Source of the DNA: Caulobacteraceae bacterium
GTDB taxonomy: Bacteria > Pseudomonadota > Alphaproteobacteria > Caulobacterales > Caulobacteraceae
Assembly: GCA_947378235.1 (NCBI GenBank)
Contig: CANCJE010000015.1
Location: forward strand, 1 to 34,957
Direction: 5' to 3'
Length of the DNA stretch: 34,957 bases
The notes below the pieces were generated by a model. It made no database searches, had not been told where the DNA came from, and worked only from the letters and a program-made list of their open reading frames with translations. Positions 9,659-17,461 of the stretch are shown piece by piece. Numbering within the stretch: the stretch's first letter is position 1; each line of letters begins with the position of its first letter. A program made the translations under genes and the position numbers.

Positions 9659-10693
9659 ATGGGCGAGACCATTTTAGATCCCACATTGCCGATCATCGAT
9701 CCGCACCACCATCTATGGGATCGCACCGCCCTGTTCGCCACCCAGCCACCACCCAAACATGAGTTTGAAAGGCTGCTGCGTCTGTCGCCGCGCTATCTGC
9801 TCGATGAGTTGCTGGCGGATATGAACCGTGGCCATAATGTCATCGCCACCGTCTATATGGAATGCGGGGCCATGTACCGCGCGGGCGGGCCATCAGAAAT
9901 GCGGCCGGTCGGTGAGACCGAGTTCGTCAACGGCTTTGCCGCCATCAGCGCCAGCGGTGTCTATGGTCCGGCGAGGGCCTGCGCGGGCATTGTCGGCCAT
10001 GCCGACCTGATGCGCGGCGATGGGGCGGCGGCCGTTCTGGAAGCCCATATTGCCGCAGGCGGCGGACGGTTCCGGGGCATTCGCCACAGCGCCTCATTCG
10101 ATGCCGACAGCAATGTCCTTGGCCCCCTCGCCCATCGCCCGGATGGCGTCTATCGCTCGGCAGAGTTTCGCCAAGGGTTCAAACATCTGGCGCGTCTGGG
10201 CCTGTCGTTCGATGCTTGGCTCTTGGAACCCCAGCTTGGCGATGTGCTTGATCTGGCCAGAGCCTTCCCGGACACGGCCATGGTTCTGGACCATGTGGGA
10301 ACCCCTTTGGGCATAGCCAGCTATCAGGGGCGACGAGAGGAGCGGTTCGACATCTGGAAACAGTCGATCCAAGCCTTAGCCAAATGCGAGAACCTGTCGG
10401 TCAAGGTCGGCGGGTTGGCCATGCCCTTCCCCGGCTTCCCGACCTTCATGGCCCAGCCTCAGGCCCCATCTGAGACCCTCGCCAACGAATGGCGGCCCTA
10501 TGTCGAGACCTGTATCGAAGCCTTTGGCGTTGAGCGCTGCATGTTTGAAAGCAACTTCCCGGTCGATCTGGGCACCTGCACCTATGATGTCCTGTGGAAC
10601 GCCTTCAAACATCTGGCCAAGGGCTATTCGGCAGACGAAAGGACCGCCCTGTTTAGCGGCACCGCGCAACGGGTCTATCGATTGGACCTCTAG
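9659..10693 (+). CDS. Amidohydrolase family protein (COG3618, lactonase-like TIM barrel)
   Basis: A 344-residue metal-dependent hydrolase of the Amidohydro_2/COG3618 type, a group that includes lactonases such as LigI and L-fuconolactonase. The opening IIDPHHHLWD (12-21) supplies the HxH metal motif. RFRGIRHS and VLDHVGTPLG are typical strand-end motifs, and the last metal or catalytic region reads CMFESNFPVD, with Asn where many relatives have Asp-Trp-Pro. The frame is open from a TTG at 9605, but the ATG at 9659 is chosen: GGGAG lies eight bases upstream and the protein then begins just before the first strand. It is divergent from the EthA-like monooxygenase; a role opening the lactone made by a Baeyer-Villiger enzyme is an inference. 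Confidence 0.82.
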   Translation: MGETILDPTLPIIDPHHHLWDRTALFATQPPPKHEFERLLRLSPRYLLDELLADMNRGHNVIATVYMECGAMYRAGGPSEMRPVGETEFVNGFAAISASGVYGPARACAGIVGHADLMRGDGAAAVLEAHIAAGGGRFRGIRHSASFDADSNVLGPLAHRPDGVYRSAEFRQGFKHLARLGLSFDAWLLEPQLGDVLDLARAFPDTAMVLDHVGTPLGIASYQGRREERFDIWKQSIQALAKCENLSVKVGGLAMPFPGFPTFMAQPQAPSETLANEWRPYVETCIEAFGVERCMFESNFPVDLGTCTYDVLWNAFKHLAKGYSADERTALFSGTAQRVYRLDL

Positions 10694-10714
10694 CCACGCT
10701 CTCAGCTTCCCCAA

Positions 10715-10740
10715 AAAATTTGCACTGCTGTACAAATTTT
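10715..10740. promoter_or_regulatory. Long AT-rich dyad upstream of amt
   Basis: Arms AAAATTTGCAC and GTACAAATTTT around a TGCT centre match at 10 of 11 positions. The dyad lies 77 bases upstream of the amt start and 21 bases after the amidohydrolase stop. Symmetry and position suggest an operator for amt, perhaps of a nitrogen regulator, though it is not a textbook NtrC site. It lacks the GC-rich stem of an intrinsic terminator. Confidence 0.5.
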
Positions 10741-10793
10741 CTCTCCCCGAACGGTAGTCAGCCTGATAGCCATGGCGACGGGCTCGGGGAGAG
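10741..10793 (+). promoter_or_regulatory. Leader inverted repeat before amt
   Basis: A perfect 10-bp inverted repeat: CTCTCCCCGA (10741-10750) and TCGGGGAGAG (10784-10793), with a 33-base loop containing an ATG and a GCCATGGC palindrome. It ends 23 bases before the amt start codon, so if transcribed it could fold in the 5' leader. A cis-regulatory role is inferred from position only. Confidence 0.4.
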
Positions 10794-10816
10794 TCCCAAC
10801 GCATAAGAGGTTTGGG

Positions 10817-12118
10817 ATGAAGCGGTTTGGATGGGTCGGCCTGGGGTCGGCTATTGCGGCATGGACGATTGCTCCAGCCGTGCAGGCTCAAGATGTGCTT
10901 GCAGCCTCTTCAGGCGATACAGCCTGGATCTTGGCCTCCACCGCCCTTGTCCTTCTTATGACCCTGCCCGGTCTGGCCCTGTTCTATGGCGGGCTTGTCC
11001 GATCAAAGAATGTCCTATCGGTCATGGCCCAGTGCGTTGGCATTGCCTGCCTTGCGTCAGTGCTCTGGCTGCTTGGCGGCTATAGCCTGTCCTTTTCCGG
11101 GACCCAGCCCCTGATTGGCGATCTGGCCAAGTTTGCCTTGAACACCATGCCGCGTGACGCTTTGATCGGCACCATTCCCGAGAACGTCTTCTTCTCATTC
11201 CAGATGGCCTTTGCGGTCATTACCCCGGCCTTGATCATCGGCGCGACGGTCGAACGGATGAAGTTCAGCGCCGTGATGGTCTTTTCCGGCCTTTGGCTGT
11301 TGGTCGTCTATGCCCCGGTCTGTCACTGGGTCTGGGGCGGTGGTTGGCTGATGGGTCGGTTTGTGATGGACTATGCCGGAGGCTTGGTCGTCCATGCCAC
11401 GGCGGGGGTTTCAGCCCTGTTGCTGGCTTGGCAGCTTGGCCCGCGCGATGGCTATCCGCGCGATCTTCACCCCCCACACAATCCCGGCATGACCATGATG
11501 GGCGCAGGCCTTCTGTGGGTCGGCTGGTACGGCTTTAACGGCGGCAGCGCGCTAGCCGCCAATGCCGATGCGGGCGCAGCCTTGCTGGCCACCCATATGT
11601 CCGCCTCGGCCGCAGGTCTGGTCTGGGCCCTGATCGAGTGGAAGCGCTTTGGCCGGGTCAGCATGGTTGGCCTCGTCACCGGCGTGGTCGCGGGCCTTGC
11701 CACCGTCACCCCGGCCTCTGGATTTATCAGCCCGCTCGGGGGTGTGGTCATAGGCGCGGTTGGCAGCTTTGTTTGCTACCATTGCGTCGAATTGGTCCGC
11801 CATGGCCTCAAGATCGACGACAGCTTGGATGTGTTCGCTGTCCACGGCATAGGCGGCATTGTCGGCACCCTGTTGGTTGCGGTCCTGGCCAGCCCGGCCC
11901 TCGGTGGTAAGGGCTATGCCGAAGGGATCGCCATGTCCGATCAGGCCATCACCCAGACCCTCGGCGTTCTGGTCGTCTGCGGCTGGTCCGCCATCGCAAC
12001 GCTGGTTCTGGTCTGGATTGTGCGCAAAACCGTCGGGCTTCGGGTTAGCCCTGAGACCATCGATGACGGCCTCGACATGGCGGTCCACGGCGAGAAGGCC
12101 TATCGTTCAATAAACTAG
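10817..12118 (+). CDS. amt: Ammonium transporter, Amt family
   Basis: A 433-residue Amt/MEP/Rh ammonium channel. A cleavable signal peptide (MKRFGWVGLGSAIAAWTIAPAVQA) is followed by about eleven membrane segments, the normal topology. Conserved parts are ALFYGGLVRSKNVLSVMAQ, DYAGGLVVHATAG (the Asp and first pore His), FNGGSALAANADAGAALLATH, and DVFAVHGIGGIVGTLL (the second pore His of the twin-His pair). The start at 10817 is chosen over an in-frame ATG at 10772 because AAGAGG lies six bases upstream and it begins the signal peptide. There is no adjacent glnK/glnB gene, although amt genes are usually paired with one. It is unrelated in function to the surrounding catabolic genes. Confidence 0.95.
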   Translation: MKRFGWVGLGSAIAAWTIAPAVQAQDVLAASSGDTAWILASTALVLLMTLPGLALFYGGLVRSKNVLSVMAQCVGIACLASVLWLLGGYSLSFSGTQPLIGDLAKFALNTMPRDALIGTIPENVFFSFQMAFAVITPALIIGATVERMKFSAVMVFSGLWLLVVYAPVCHWVWGGGWLMGRFVMDYAGGLVVHATAGVSALLLAWQLGPRDGYPRDLHPPHNPGMTMMGAGLLWVGWYGFNGGSALAANADAGAALLATHMSASAAGLVWALIEWKRFGRVSMVGLVTGVVAGLATVTPASGFISPLGGVVIGAVGSFVCYHCVELVRHGLKIDDSLDVFAVHGIGGIVGTLLVAVLASPALGGKGYAEGIAMSDQAITQTLGVLVVCGWSAIATLVLVWIVRKTVGLRVSPETIDDGLDMAVHGEKAYRSIN

Positions 12119-12125
12119 GGCCAAG

Positions 12126-12151
12126 AGGCCAGCGCGACTATGCGCTGGCCT
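12126..12151. terminator. Hairpin between convergent genes (possible bidirectional terminator)
   Basis: A perfect 10-bp stem AGGCCAGCGC / GCGCTGGCCT with loop GACTAT lies between amt and the convergent amidohydrolase. It includes the latter's stop codon (12138-12140). The stem is strong, but neither strand has a long U tract after it, so termination efficiency is uncertain. Confidence 0.65.
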
Positions 12152-13340
12152 TAAGGGTTGATGCGACCCGCGCCGCCGGGAAGATGCGCAGGAAGTTCTC
12201 GGCATAGAACTTGGCCCGCACGGCTTCATCCCGAACACCCAAAGAGGCCTCAAAGCGCGCGATAGGATCACGTCCCCCTTCGATGTGGGGATAGTCGCTG
12301 GAAAACAGATAGAGGTCCGGATTGGACTGATCGATGAAGTTGCCGACCTCTTCGAAGACGAAGGGCGTGAAGGCCATCTGGTCAGTCAGCTGCTGCGACG
12401 GGATGCGGCTGAGGCCTTGCAGGTTGGCGTCATTGCGGCTCCAGTGTTTGACCACCCAGTCCAGACGCCGCAGCAGTTCCGGCACCCAACCCGCGCCCAG
12501 TTCAACACTGGCTCCGCGAAGGTTCGGATGGCGCTGAAAGACTCCATCCAACACCATCATGGTCAAGAAGGCCTCGGGTCCCTCATGCAGCAAGGCAATA
12601 TCTTTGGTGCGCAGGTTCTCACCGCCGCCCAGCCAATCCTTGGTCGGAGGACGGCCATTGTTCATCCAAGCCTTGGCGAGTTGCAAAGGTGCGCCGCCGA
12701 CATGGAGGAGGAAGGGAATGCCGCTCTCAGCCAACTTGGCCCAGAACGGGTCGAGATCGACGTGGCCAGGTGAGCGATCACCGCAAGGACGATGGGGAAT
12801 CCAGACCGCCTCAAGGCCGCTGCGCAGGACATAGTCGAGCTCGGCCATGGCCATCTCGGGATCATCGAGCGGGATCACCGCCACGCCCATCAGCCTTGCG
12901 TCAGAACTGCAGAAATCGGCCATGTGGCGGTTATGGGCCCGGGTCGCGCCGTAGCGCAGGCGAGACTCCAACCGCGAGCTGGCCGAAAAGGGCATGGCGA
13001 CACTGTGGGTAGCGAACACCAACTGCTTCTTAAAGCCAAGCAGGTCCATGGCCCGGGTCCGGTCGGCACTGTCAAAGGCACCGAGGGCCTGAATTTCCTT
13101 TGAGGATTGGATCAGCCGATCACCCAGATCGATCTGGGCCTGCACGTGCTCTGCACTATGGCGTCCGCCTTGCGCCATGATCACCGCGACCTCGTCATCG
13201 GTGACGATCGAGGCCGAATAGCTCACCTCTGGGATCTCTTCTCGCAGGAGCGGGTCGGCGTATTTTTTCAAGAAATCAGGTAGTTCCATGATGTGGCTAT
13301 CCGCATCATAGATATCCCGCGTCGCCGGAGCATAGGCCAT
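12138..13340 (-). CDS. Amidohydrolase family protein (Amidohydro_2, decarboxylase-like)
   Basis: A 400-residue TIM-barrel protein of the PF04909 type, which includes metal-dependent decarboxylases and hydrolases. The N-terminus reads IYDADSHIME, so the usual DxHxH is replaced by D-A-D-S-H; this variant is frequent in a branch found near acyl-CoA and aromatic or terpenoid degradation genes. Later motifs are IPFLLHVGG, the LRGASVELGAGWVPELLRRLD block, and SSDYPHIEGGRDPI, which carries the barrel-end Asp. The start has GGAGG about six bases upstream. It lies 97 bp downstream of the old-yellow-enzyme gene on the same strand and may be cotranscribed with it. Substrate unknown. Confidence 0.82.
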   Translation of the reverse strand: MAYAPATRDIYDADSHIMELPDFLKKYADPLLREEIPEVSYSASIVTDDEVAVIMAQGGRHSAEHVQAQIDLGDRLIQSSKEIQALGAFDSADRTRAMDLLGFKKQLVFATHSVAMPFSASSRLESRLRYGATRAHNRHMADFCSSDARLMGVAVIPLDDPEMAMAELDYVLRSGLEAVWIPHRPCGDRSPGHVDLDPFWAKLAESGIPFLLHVGGAPLQLAKAWMNNGRPPTKDWLGGGENLRTKDIALLHEGPEAFLTMMVLDGVFQRHPNLRGASVELGAGWVPELLRRLDWVVKHWSRNDANLQGLSRIPSQQLTDQMAFTPFVFEEVGNFIDQSNPDLYLFSSDYPHIEGGRDPIARFEASLGVRDEAVRAKFYAENFLRIFPAARVASTLKASA

Positions 13341-13437
13341 GTCATCCTCCCTTTGGTCCGCTCAGGGTCGTCGTCCTAAGACGCCCCGCGCTGGTGATTA
13401 TGCCGACTATGCCGCCCCCTAGAGAGGCTGTCACCCT

Positions 13438-14520
13438 CTAGAGGCTGACGAAGCCCTTCCAGTTGCCCATATATTTGATGAAGCTTGGGCTGAGGCCTTC
13501 CTTGGCCAAGTGCTCTGGGCTGACCGGCAAGGCGATGGGATGGAAGTCTGGATCGGCTTGGACAAGCTTGGGATAGTCGTGATGCAAGATTGCGCCGCGT
13601 CCGATCAGCACAAAATCCATGCCGGCCTCGAGACAGGCCCGCGCATTTTCCGCCGTAAGAACCTTGCCTGCGACGCCCAAACGCACTGATCCGCGGTCAA
13701 GATCTGCGAACCAGGCCATCAGGCTGCGGTCCTTATAGTCTTCCTCGACCGGCAGCTTGAACACGTCCCACAAGGACATGTCGAGATAGTCAATATCGCC
13801 GGCCGTCATGAGGCTTTGGGCAAAGGACAGGATTTCCGACAGCTTCAAGCCGAACCGCTCTGGCGATAGGCGGATGCCGAGATTGAAGTCTGGACGGCAA
13901 CGGGCGCGGATACCGGCGATGATCTCGCGGATCACCGAGGTGCGATTATCCAGTGAGCCCCCAAAGCGGTCGGTGCGTTGATTGACCTCGGGGCTAAGGA
14001 ATTGGCAGAGAACATAGCCGTGGGCGCCGTGAAGTTCGACCCCGTCAAAGCCTGCCTTCTCGGCCCGCTCAGCACCGACGATAAAGGCCTCGATCATCTC
14101 TTCGACTTCCGCCGTGGTCATGGGCCGTGCGCCGAACTCCTCATTGGCGGATGGGCAGACTGGGGCCTCGCCGATCAGTTCCTTCGGCGAGCGCATACCG
14201 GCATGGTGTAGTTGCACCACCGCTAGGCTGTCATTGGCCTTGATCCCCGCCGCCAGCCGCGTCAGGCCGGGCAGATGATCGTCGGAAAAGATACCCAGTT
14301 GCCCCTCAAAGCCTTGGCCGATCTTTTGAATATGGGCGGCGCAGGTCATGGTCAGGCCAAAGCCGCCCTCGGCCCGCTTGACCAGCCAATGATATTCATC
14401 CTGAGACAGGACACCGTCTGCGCCGCTCTGCTGATTGGTCAAGGGCGCGAGCATGAAGCGGTTCTTCATGGCTGGGCCACGCTTGAAGGTCATGGGAGCG
14501 AGTAGGTCGGTGGCAGACAT
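13438..14520 (-). CDS. NADH:flavin oxidoreductase / old yellow enzyme family
   Basis: A 360-residue FMN-dependent TIM-barrel oxidoreductase. The family reduces activated C=C bonds of enones or, in larger members, dienoyl-CoAs. Landmarks are KNRFMLAPLTNQQ at the N-terminus, VQLHHAGMRS, and the signature GVELHGAHGYVLCQFLSPE followed by NQRTDRFGGSLDNR. A phosphate-binding segment FVLIGRGAILH lies near the end. There is no C-terminal FAD/Fe-S extension, so it is the single-domain type. The ATG at 14520 has GGAG six bases upstream and is preferred over an in-frame start 11 codons earlier. A PsrA-like dyad lies about 30 bp upstream. Confidence 0.9.
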   Translation of the reverse strand: MSATDLLAPMTFKRGPAMKNRFMLAPLTNQQSGADGVLSQDEYHWLVKRAEGGFGLTMTCAAHIQKIGQGFEGQLGIFSDDHLPGLTRLAAGIKANDSLAVVQLHHAGMRSPKELIGEAPVCPSANEEFGARPMTTAEVEEMIEAFIVGAERAEKAGFDGVELHGAHGYVLCQFLSPEVNQRTDRFGGSLDNRTSVIREIIAGIRARCRPDFNLGIRLSPERFGLKLSEILSFAQSLMTAGDIDYLDMSLWDVFKLPVEEDYKDRSLMAWFADLDRGSVRLGVAGKVLTAENARACLEAGMDFVLIGRGAILHHDYPKLVQADPDFHPIALPVSPEHLAKEGLSPSFIKYMGNWKGFVSL

Positions 14521-14548
14521 GGGTATCTCCGGCGGCGGTGGGCGATCA

Positions 14549-14566
14549 ATCAAACAATCGTTTGAT
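14549..14566. promoter_or_regulatory. TetR/PsrA-type operator candidate
   Basis: The perfect dyad ATCAAAC / GTTTGAT with a 4-base AATC centre lies in the divergent region between the old-yellow-enzyme gene and the hotdog thioesterase. It contains CAAAC-N4-GTTTG, which fits the motif reported for the TetR-family fatty-acid regulator PsrA. It is 28 bp upstream of one start and 74 bp from the other, so one regulator could control both. Confidence 0.55.
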
Positions 14567-14639
14567 CCTAATGGCGGCTAGGCTCTAAAACCAGTCCTTA
14601 AGTCATGATGATCCGATCTGTTCAGAGTGTAGCCTATCT

Positions 14640-15074
14640 ATGAAGCCTGATCCTTGGCGCCTTGACCGTGCCGCCTATCCCTTCGCGTTCCAAATCCAGA
14701 CCCGATATCGGGATGAAGACAGCCTGCGCCACATCAACAATATGGCCATTGCGGGCTTCTATGATGAGGCGCGTGGCCGGTTCATGAAGCAGATTTTCGA
14801 AGATCTGGGGCCTGCGCCTTGGGTGCGGATCGTCACCGCCGATAGCCGCGTCAGCTTCCTCGGCGAGGTCTTTCACCCCGACATGCTCGATATTGGCAGC
14901 GGCATTACCCGCATTGGCAATGCCTCGATGGAAATCAGCCAAGCCATGTTCCAAAAAGGCAAGTGCGTCGGCATCTGCACGACGACCTTTGTCCAAGCCG
15001 ACGAGAAGGGCTCCAGCCCCCTATCCGAAGGCCTGAGGGCCATCTTGCAGACCTATCTCATCACTCAGCCTTAG
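14640..15074 (+). CDS. Acyl-CoA thioesterase, hotdog fold (4HBT type)
   Basis: A 144-residue single-domain hotdog protein. RYRDEDSLRHINNMAIAGFYDEARGRF (residues about 22-48) is the 4-hydroxybenzoyl-CoA-thioesterase-type pattern of an acidic residue before H-x-N-N and then a Tyr/Glu helix; SRVSFLGEVFHPDMLDIG follows. The family hydrolyses acyl-CoA thioesters in the cytoplasm. No strong Shine-Dalgarno sequence is visible before the ATG. The aldo/keto reductase gene begins 34 bp downstream on the same strand, probably in one transcript. Acyl specificity unknown. Confidence 0.8.
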   Translation: MKPDPWRLDRAAYPFAFQIQTRYRDEDSLRHINNMAIAGFYDEARGRFMKQIFEDLGPAPWVRIVTADSRVSFLGEVFHPDMLDIGSGITRIGNASMEISQAMFQKGKCVGICTTTFVQADEKGSSPLSEGLRAILQTYLITQP

Positions 15075-15108
15075 CCTTCAAACACCAATCCAACCTTCAG
15101 GACCGAAA

Positions 15109-16125
15109 ATGCAAACCCACCGCCTTGGCAAAAGCCCCATCGTTGTTTCGAAGATCTGTATGGGCACCATGACCTTTGGTGCTCAGGCCGACGAGAAAAT
15201 GTCCCACCGTATCCTCGACATGTCGCTCGATGCTGGCATCAACTTCTTCGACACGGCTGAAAACTATCCCGTCCCGCCCAAGGAAGAGTGGGCCGGAACC
15301 ACCGAAGAGATCGTCGGCCGTTGGATGAAGACCAAGCGCCGCGACGAGGTGCTGATCGCGACCAAGGTCTGCGGTCCAAGCCACGGTTGGCTCAAGGGCT
15401 CGCAACGCGCCGGTATGACCGCGCTCGACCGTCACAATATTGTCAGCGCCGTCGAGGCCAGCCTGCGCCGTCTAGGTACAGACTATATCGACCTCTATCA
15501 GACCCATTGGCCCGACCATGGCGCCCGATATGAAGACGCCCTTCGCGCGCTGGATGATCTGGTCGAAAGCGGCAAGGTGCGGATCATCGGCTGTAGCAAC
15601 GAGACCAGTTGGGGCCTGATGAAGAGCCTGTCCGTGTCCGAGCGCGAGGGTCTTGCCCGCTATGAAACCATCCAGAACAATTTCAGCCTGAATAACCGCC
15701 GCTTCGAAGACGAACTGGCGCAGGTCTGTCGTCAGGAGGGCGTCAGCCTGATCCCCTACTCCCCCCTCGCGGGCGGCGTTCTGTCGGGCAAGTATAACAA
15801 TGGCGGCCGGCCCGACGGGGCGCGGTTCTCGAACTATCTCAATATGGGTGGACGTCAGGCCACGATGGTCAAGCGCTTCGTCAATGACAAGTCCTTGCTG
15901 GCAACCGAGCGTTTCGGGGCCATCGCCCAAGAGGCCGGCATGTCGCTCGTGACCATGGCCACCGCCTGGAGCATGCAGCACGACTTTGTGGCCTCGACCA
16001 TCGTTGGTGCCACCCACGAAAACCAACTGGCCGAAATCTTCGCTGCCTCCGACCTGATCCTCCCCGACGAGGTGATGAAGAAGATCAACGTCGTGTCGAA
16101 AGAGATCCTCTATCCGATGGGGTAG
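15109..16125 (+). CDS. Aldo/keto reductase
   Basis: A 338-residue NADPH-dependent aldo/keto reductase of the Tas/YajO-like group. The catalytic tetrad is complete: D48 and Y53 in FFDTAENY, K86 in IATKV, H133 in QTHWPD. Barrel-end motifs include IGCSNETSWGL, IQNNFSLNNRR and YSPLAGGVLSGKY. CAGGA lies nine bases before the ATG. It follows the hotdog thioesterase and is convergent with the quinone-reductase-like gene across a repeat array. The first repeat begins only ten bases after its stop. Likely role: reduction of a carbonyl or reversible alcohol oxidation within the surrounding catabolic set (inference). Confidence 0.9.
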   Translation: MQTHRLGKSPIVVSKICMGTMTFGAQADEKMSHRILDMSLDAGINFFDTAENYPVPPKEEWAGTTEEIVGRWMKTKRRDEVLIATKVCGPSHGWLKGSQRAGMTALDRHNIVSAVEASLRRLGTDYIDLYQTHWPDHGARYEDALRALDDLVESGKVRIIGCSNETSWGLMKSLSVSEREGLARYETIQNNFSLNNRRFEDELAQVCRQEGVSLIPYSPLAGGVLSGKYNNGGRPDGARFSNYLNMGGRQATMVKRFVNDKSLLATERFGAIAQEAGMSLVTMATAWSMQHDFVASTIVGATHENQLAEIFAASDLILPDEVMKKINVVSKEILYPMG

Positions 16126-16134
16126 GGGCTGCCC

Positions 16135-16219
16135 TTCCTCGTGCTTCGACAGGCTCAGCATGAGGAAGGTTATAGATAATAGACTGCCCCTTCATCCTGA
16201 GCCTGTCGAAGGACGAGGA
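16135..16219. repeat. Palindromic intergenic repeat, type C (inverted pair)
   Basis: The left unit contains GCTTCGACAGGCTCAGCATG and the right unit ATCCTGAGCCTGTCGAAGGA, the same family as 7457-7547. It begins ten bases after the aldo/keto reductase stop. Confidence 0.88.
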
Positions 16220-16243
16220 TATTGCATCCAAGCCCACACCCTA

Positions 16244-16338
16244 CCCGTGTTCCCCGCGAAGGCGGGGATCCAGAACAGGGCCAATCGGCGGCCGGTCTTC
16301 CACAGGTCGGGGTCCCCGCCTTCGCGGGGAACACGGGG
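16244..16338. repeat. Palindromic intergenic repeat, type D (inverted pair)
   Basis: The left unit contains GTTCCCCGCGAAGGCGGGGA and the right unit TCCCCGCCTTCGCGGGGAAC, near-perfect inverted copies about 33 bases apart. It is the same family as 7565-7651. Confidence 0.88.
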
Positions 16339-16349
16339 TAGAAAACAAG

Positions 16350-16416
16350 ACCCCCTTCGGCCCTTCGAGCCACTTCCCCCAGAGGGGGAAGTACCGGCGA
16401 AGCCGGGGTAGGGGGT
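16350..16416. repeat. Palindromic intergenic repeat, type E
   Basis: An E-type element with central CTTCCCCCAGAGGGGGAAG flanked by CCCCCTTCGGCCCTTCGAG on one side and ACCGGCGAAGCCGGGGTAG on the other. It ends just before the stop codon of the quinone-reductase-like gene (16427-16429), as the other E copies end beside minus-strand stop codons. Confidence 0.84.
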
Positions 16417-16426
16417 TAGCCCACCC

Positions 16427-17389
16427 TCAAGGAATAAGCAGAACCCGCCCCACAGCTTGGCGGCTCTCAATATAGGCGTGAGCCGCGGCGGCGTCGGAGA
16501 GTTTAAACTCTCGGTCGATGACCACTTGGAATGCACCCTTGGCCGCATCATCGATCAGGCCTTGGATCATGTCGTGGGCCCGGTCGGTCATGATTTCAGC
16601 ACCGAGGAACACACCGCTGAGCGAGCGGTTACCGCCCATCAGACTGCCGACATCGACCACCATCGGCTCGCGCCCAGCCTGACCGACCATCGACACCCGG
16701 CCGCGATAGGCCAGTGATTGGATGGAGCCTTGCAAGGTGGGGCCGCCGACGCTGTCGACCACCAGGTTGACGCCCTTCTTATCGGTGAATTTCATCACCG
16801 CTTCGGGCACGGACTGAGCCGAATAGTTGATGCCGTGATCGAGACCGTAAGCCTTTAGCCGCTCCAAGCGCTCGTCGCTCGAGGCGGTGGCCAGAACCGT
16901 CGCACCGGCCCGCTTGGCCAGTTGGATGGCTGCAAGGCCAACGCCGCTGGCACCGGCTTGAACCAGAACCGTCTCGCCCGCCTTCAGACGTCCGAACTCG
17001 AACAGGCAGTCATGTGCGGTGCCGAAGGCCACGGGAATGACCGCCGCCAAGCGCGGATCAAAGCCCTCCGGCACCGGCCAGCAGTTGCGTGCCGGAACCG
17101 GACGCAGTTCAGCATGGCTGCCAAAGCCGTCGCAGGTGGCGACGATCTGACCGAGTTTGAGATGGGTGACCTCCGAGCCGATGGCCACGATCTCGCCCGA
17201 GGCCTGATAGCCGACAATGTGGGGATGGGTGACGAGCGGGCCGCGCCAGCGATTGAGCGTGTCACCGCCTTCGATACTGACCGCCAAGACCCGAATGACC
17301 ACGCCCTTGGGATGGCAGACCGGATCGGGCACATCCTCATATTTCAAGACGTCGGGTGAACCATTTTCGTAATAGACGGCGGCTTTCAT
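16427..17389 (-). CDS. Zinc-free MDR / NADPH:quinone oxidoreductase-like
   Basis: A 320-residue medium-chain dehydrogenase/reductase of the quinone-oxidoreductase branch, an NADPH-dependent class acting on quinones, enones or enoyl groups. The start MKAAVYYENGSPDVLKYEDVP is typical, VLVQAGASGVGLAAIQLAKRAGATVLAT (about 142-169) is the Rossmann nucleotide motif, and DSVGG follows. Structural-zinc cysteines are not apparent. AGGAG lies six bases before the ATG. The sensor kinase gene ends 72 bp upstream on the same strand, so readthrough is possible, but a functional link is not evident. Confidence 0.87.
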   Translation of the reverse strand: MKAAVYYENGSPDVLKYEDVPDPVCHPKGVVIRVLAVSIEGGDTLNRWRGPLVTHPHIVGYQASGEIVAIGSEVTHLKLGQIVATCDGFGSHAELRPVPARNCWPVPEGFDPRLAAVIPVAFGTAHDCLFEFGRLKAGETVLVQAGASGVGLAAIQLAKRAGATVLATASSDERLERLKAYGLDHGINYSAQSVPEAVMKFTDKKGVNLVVDSVGGPTLQGSIQSLAYRGRVSMVGQAGREPMVVDVGSLMGGNRSLSGVFLGAEIMTDRAHDMIQGLIDDAAKGAFQVVIDREFKLSDAAAAHAYIESRQAVGRVLLIP

Positions 17390-17461
17390 AGCGCACTCCT
17401 GGATCGATTTACGCCACGGATGGGCGTTCCAGAGGCAATGTTAAACGGTTCGCCGCGCTTG

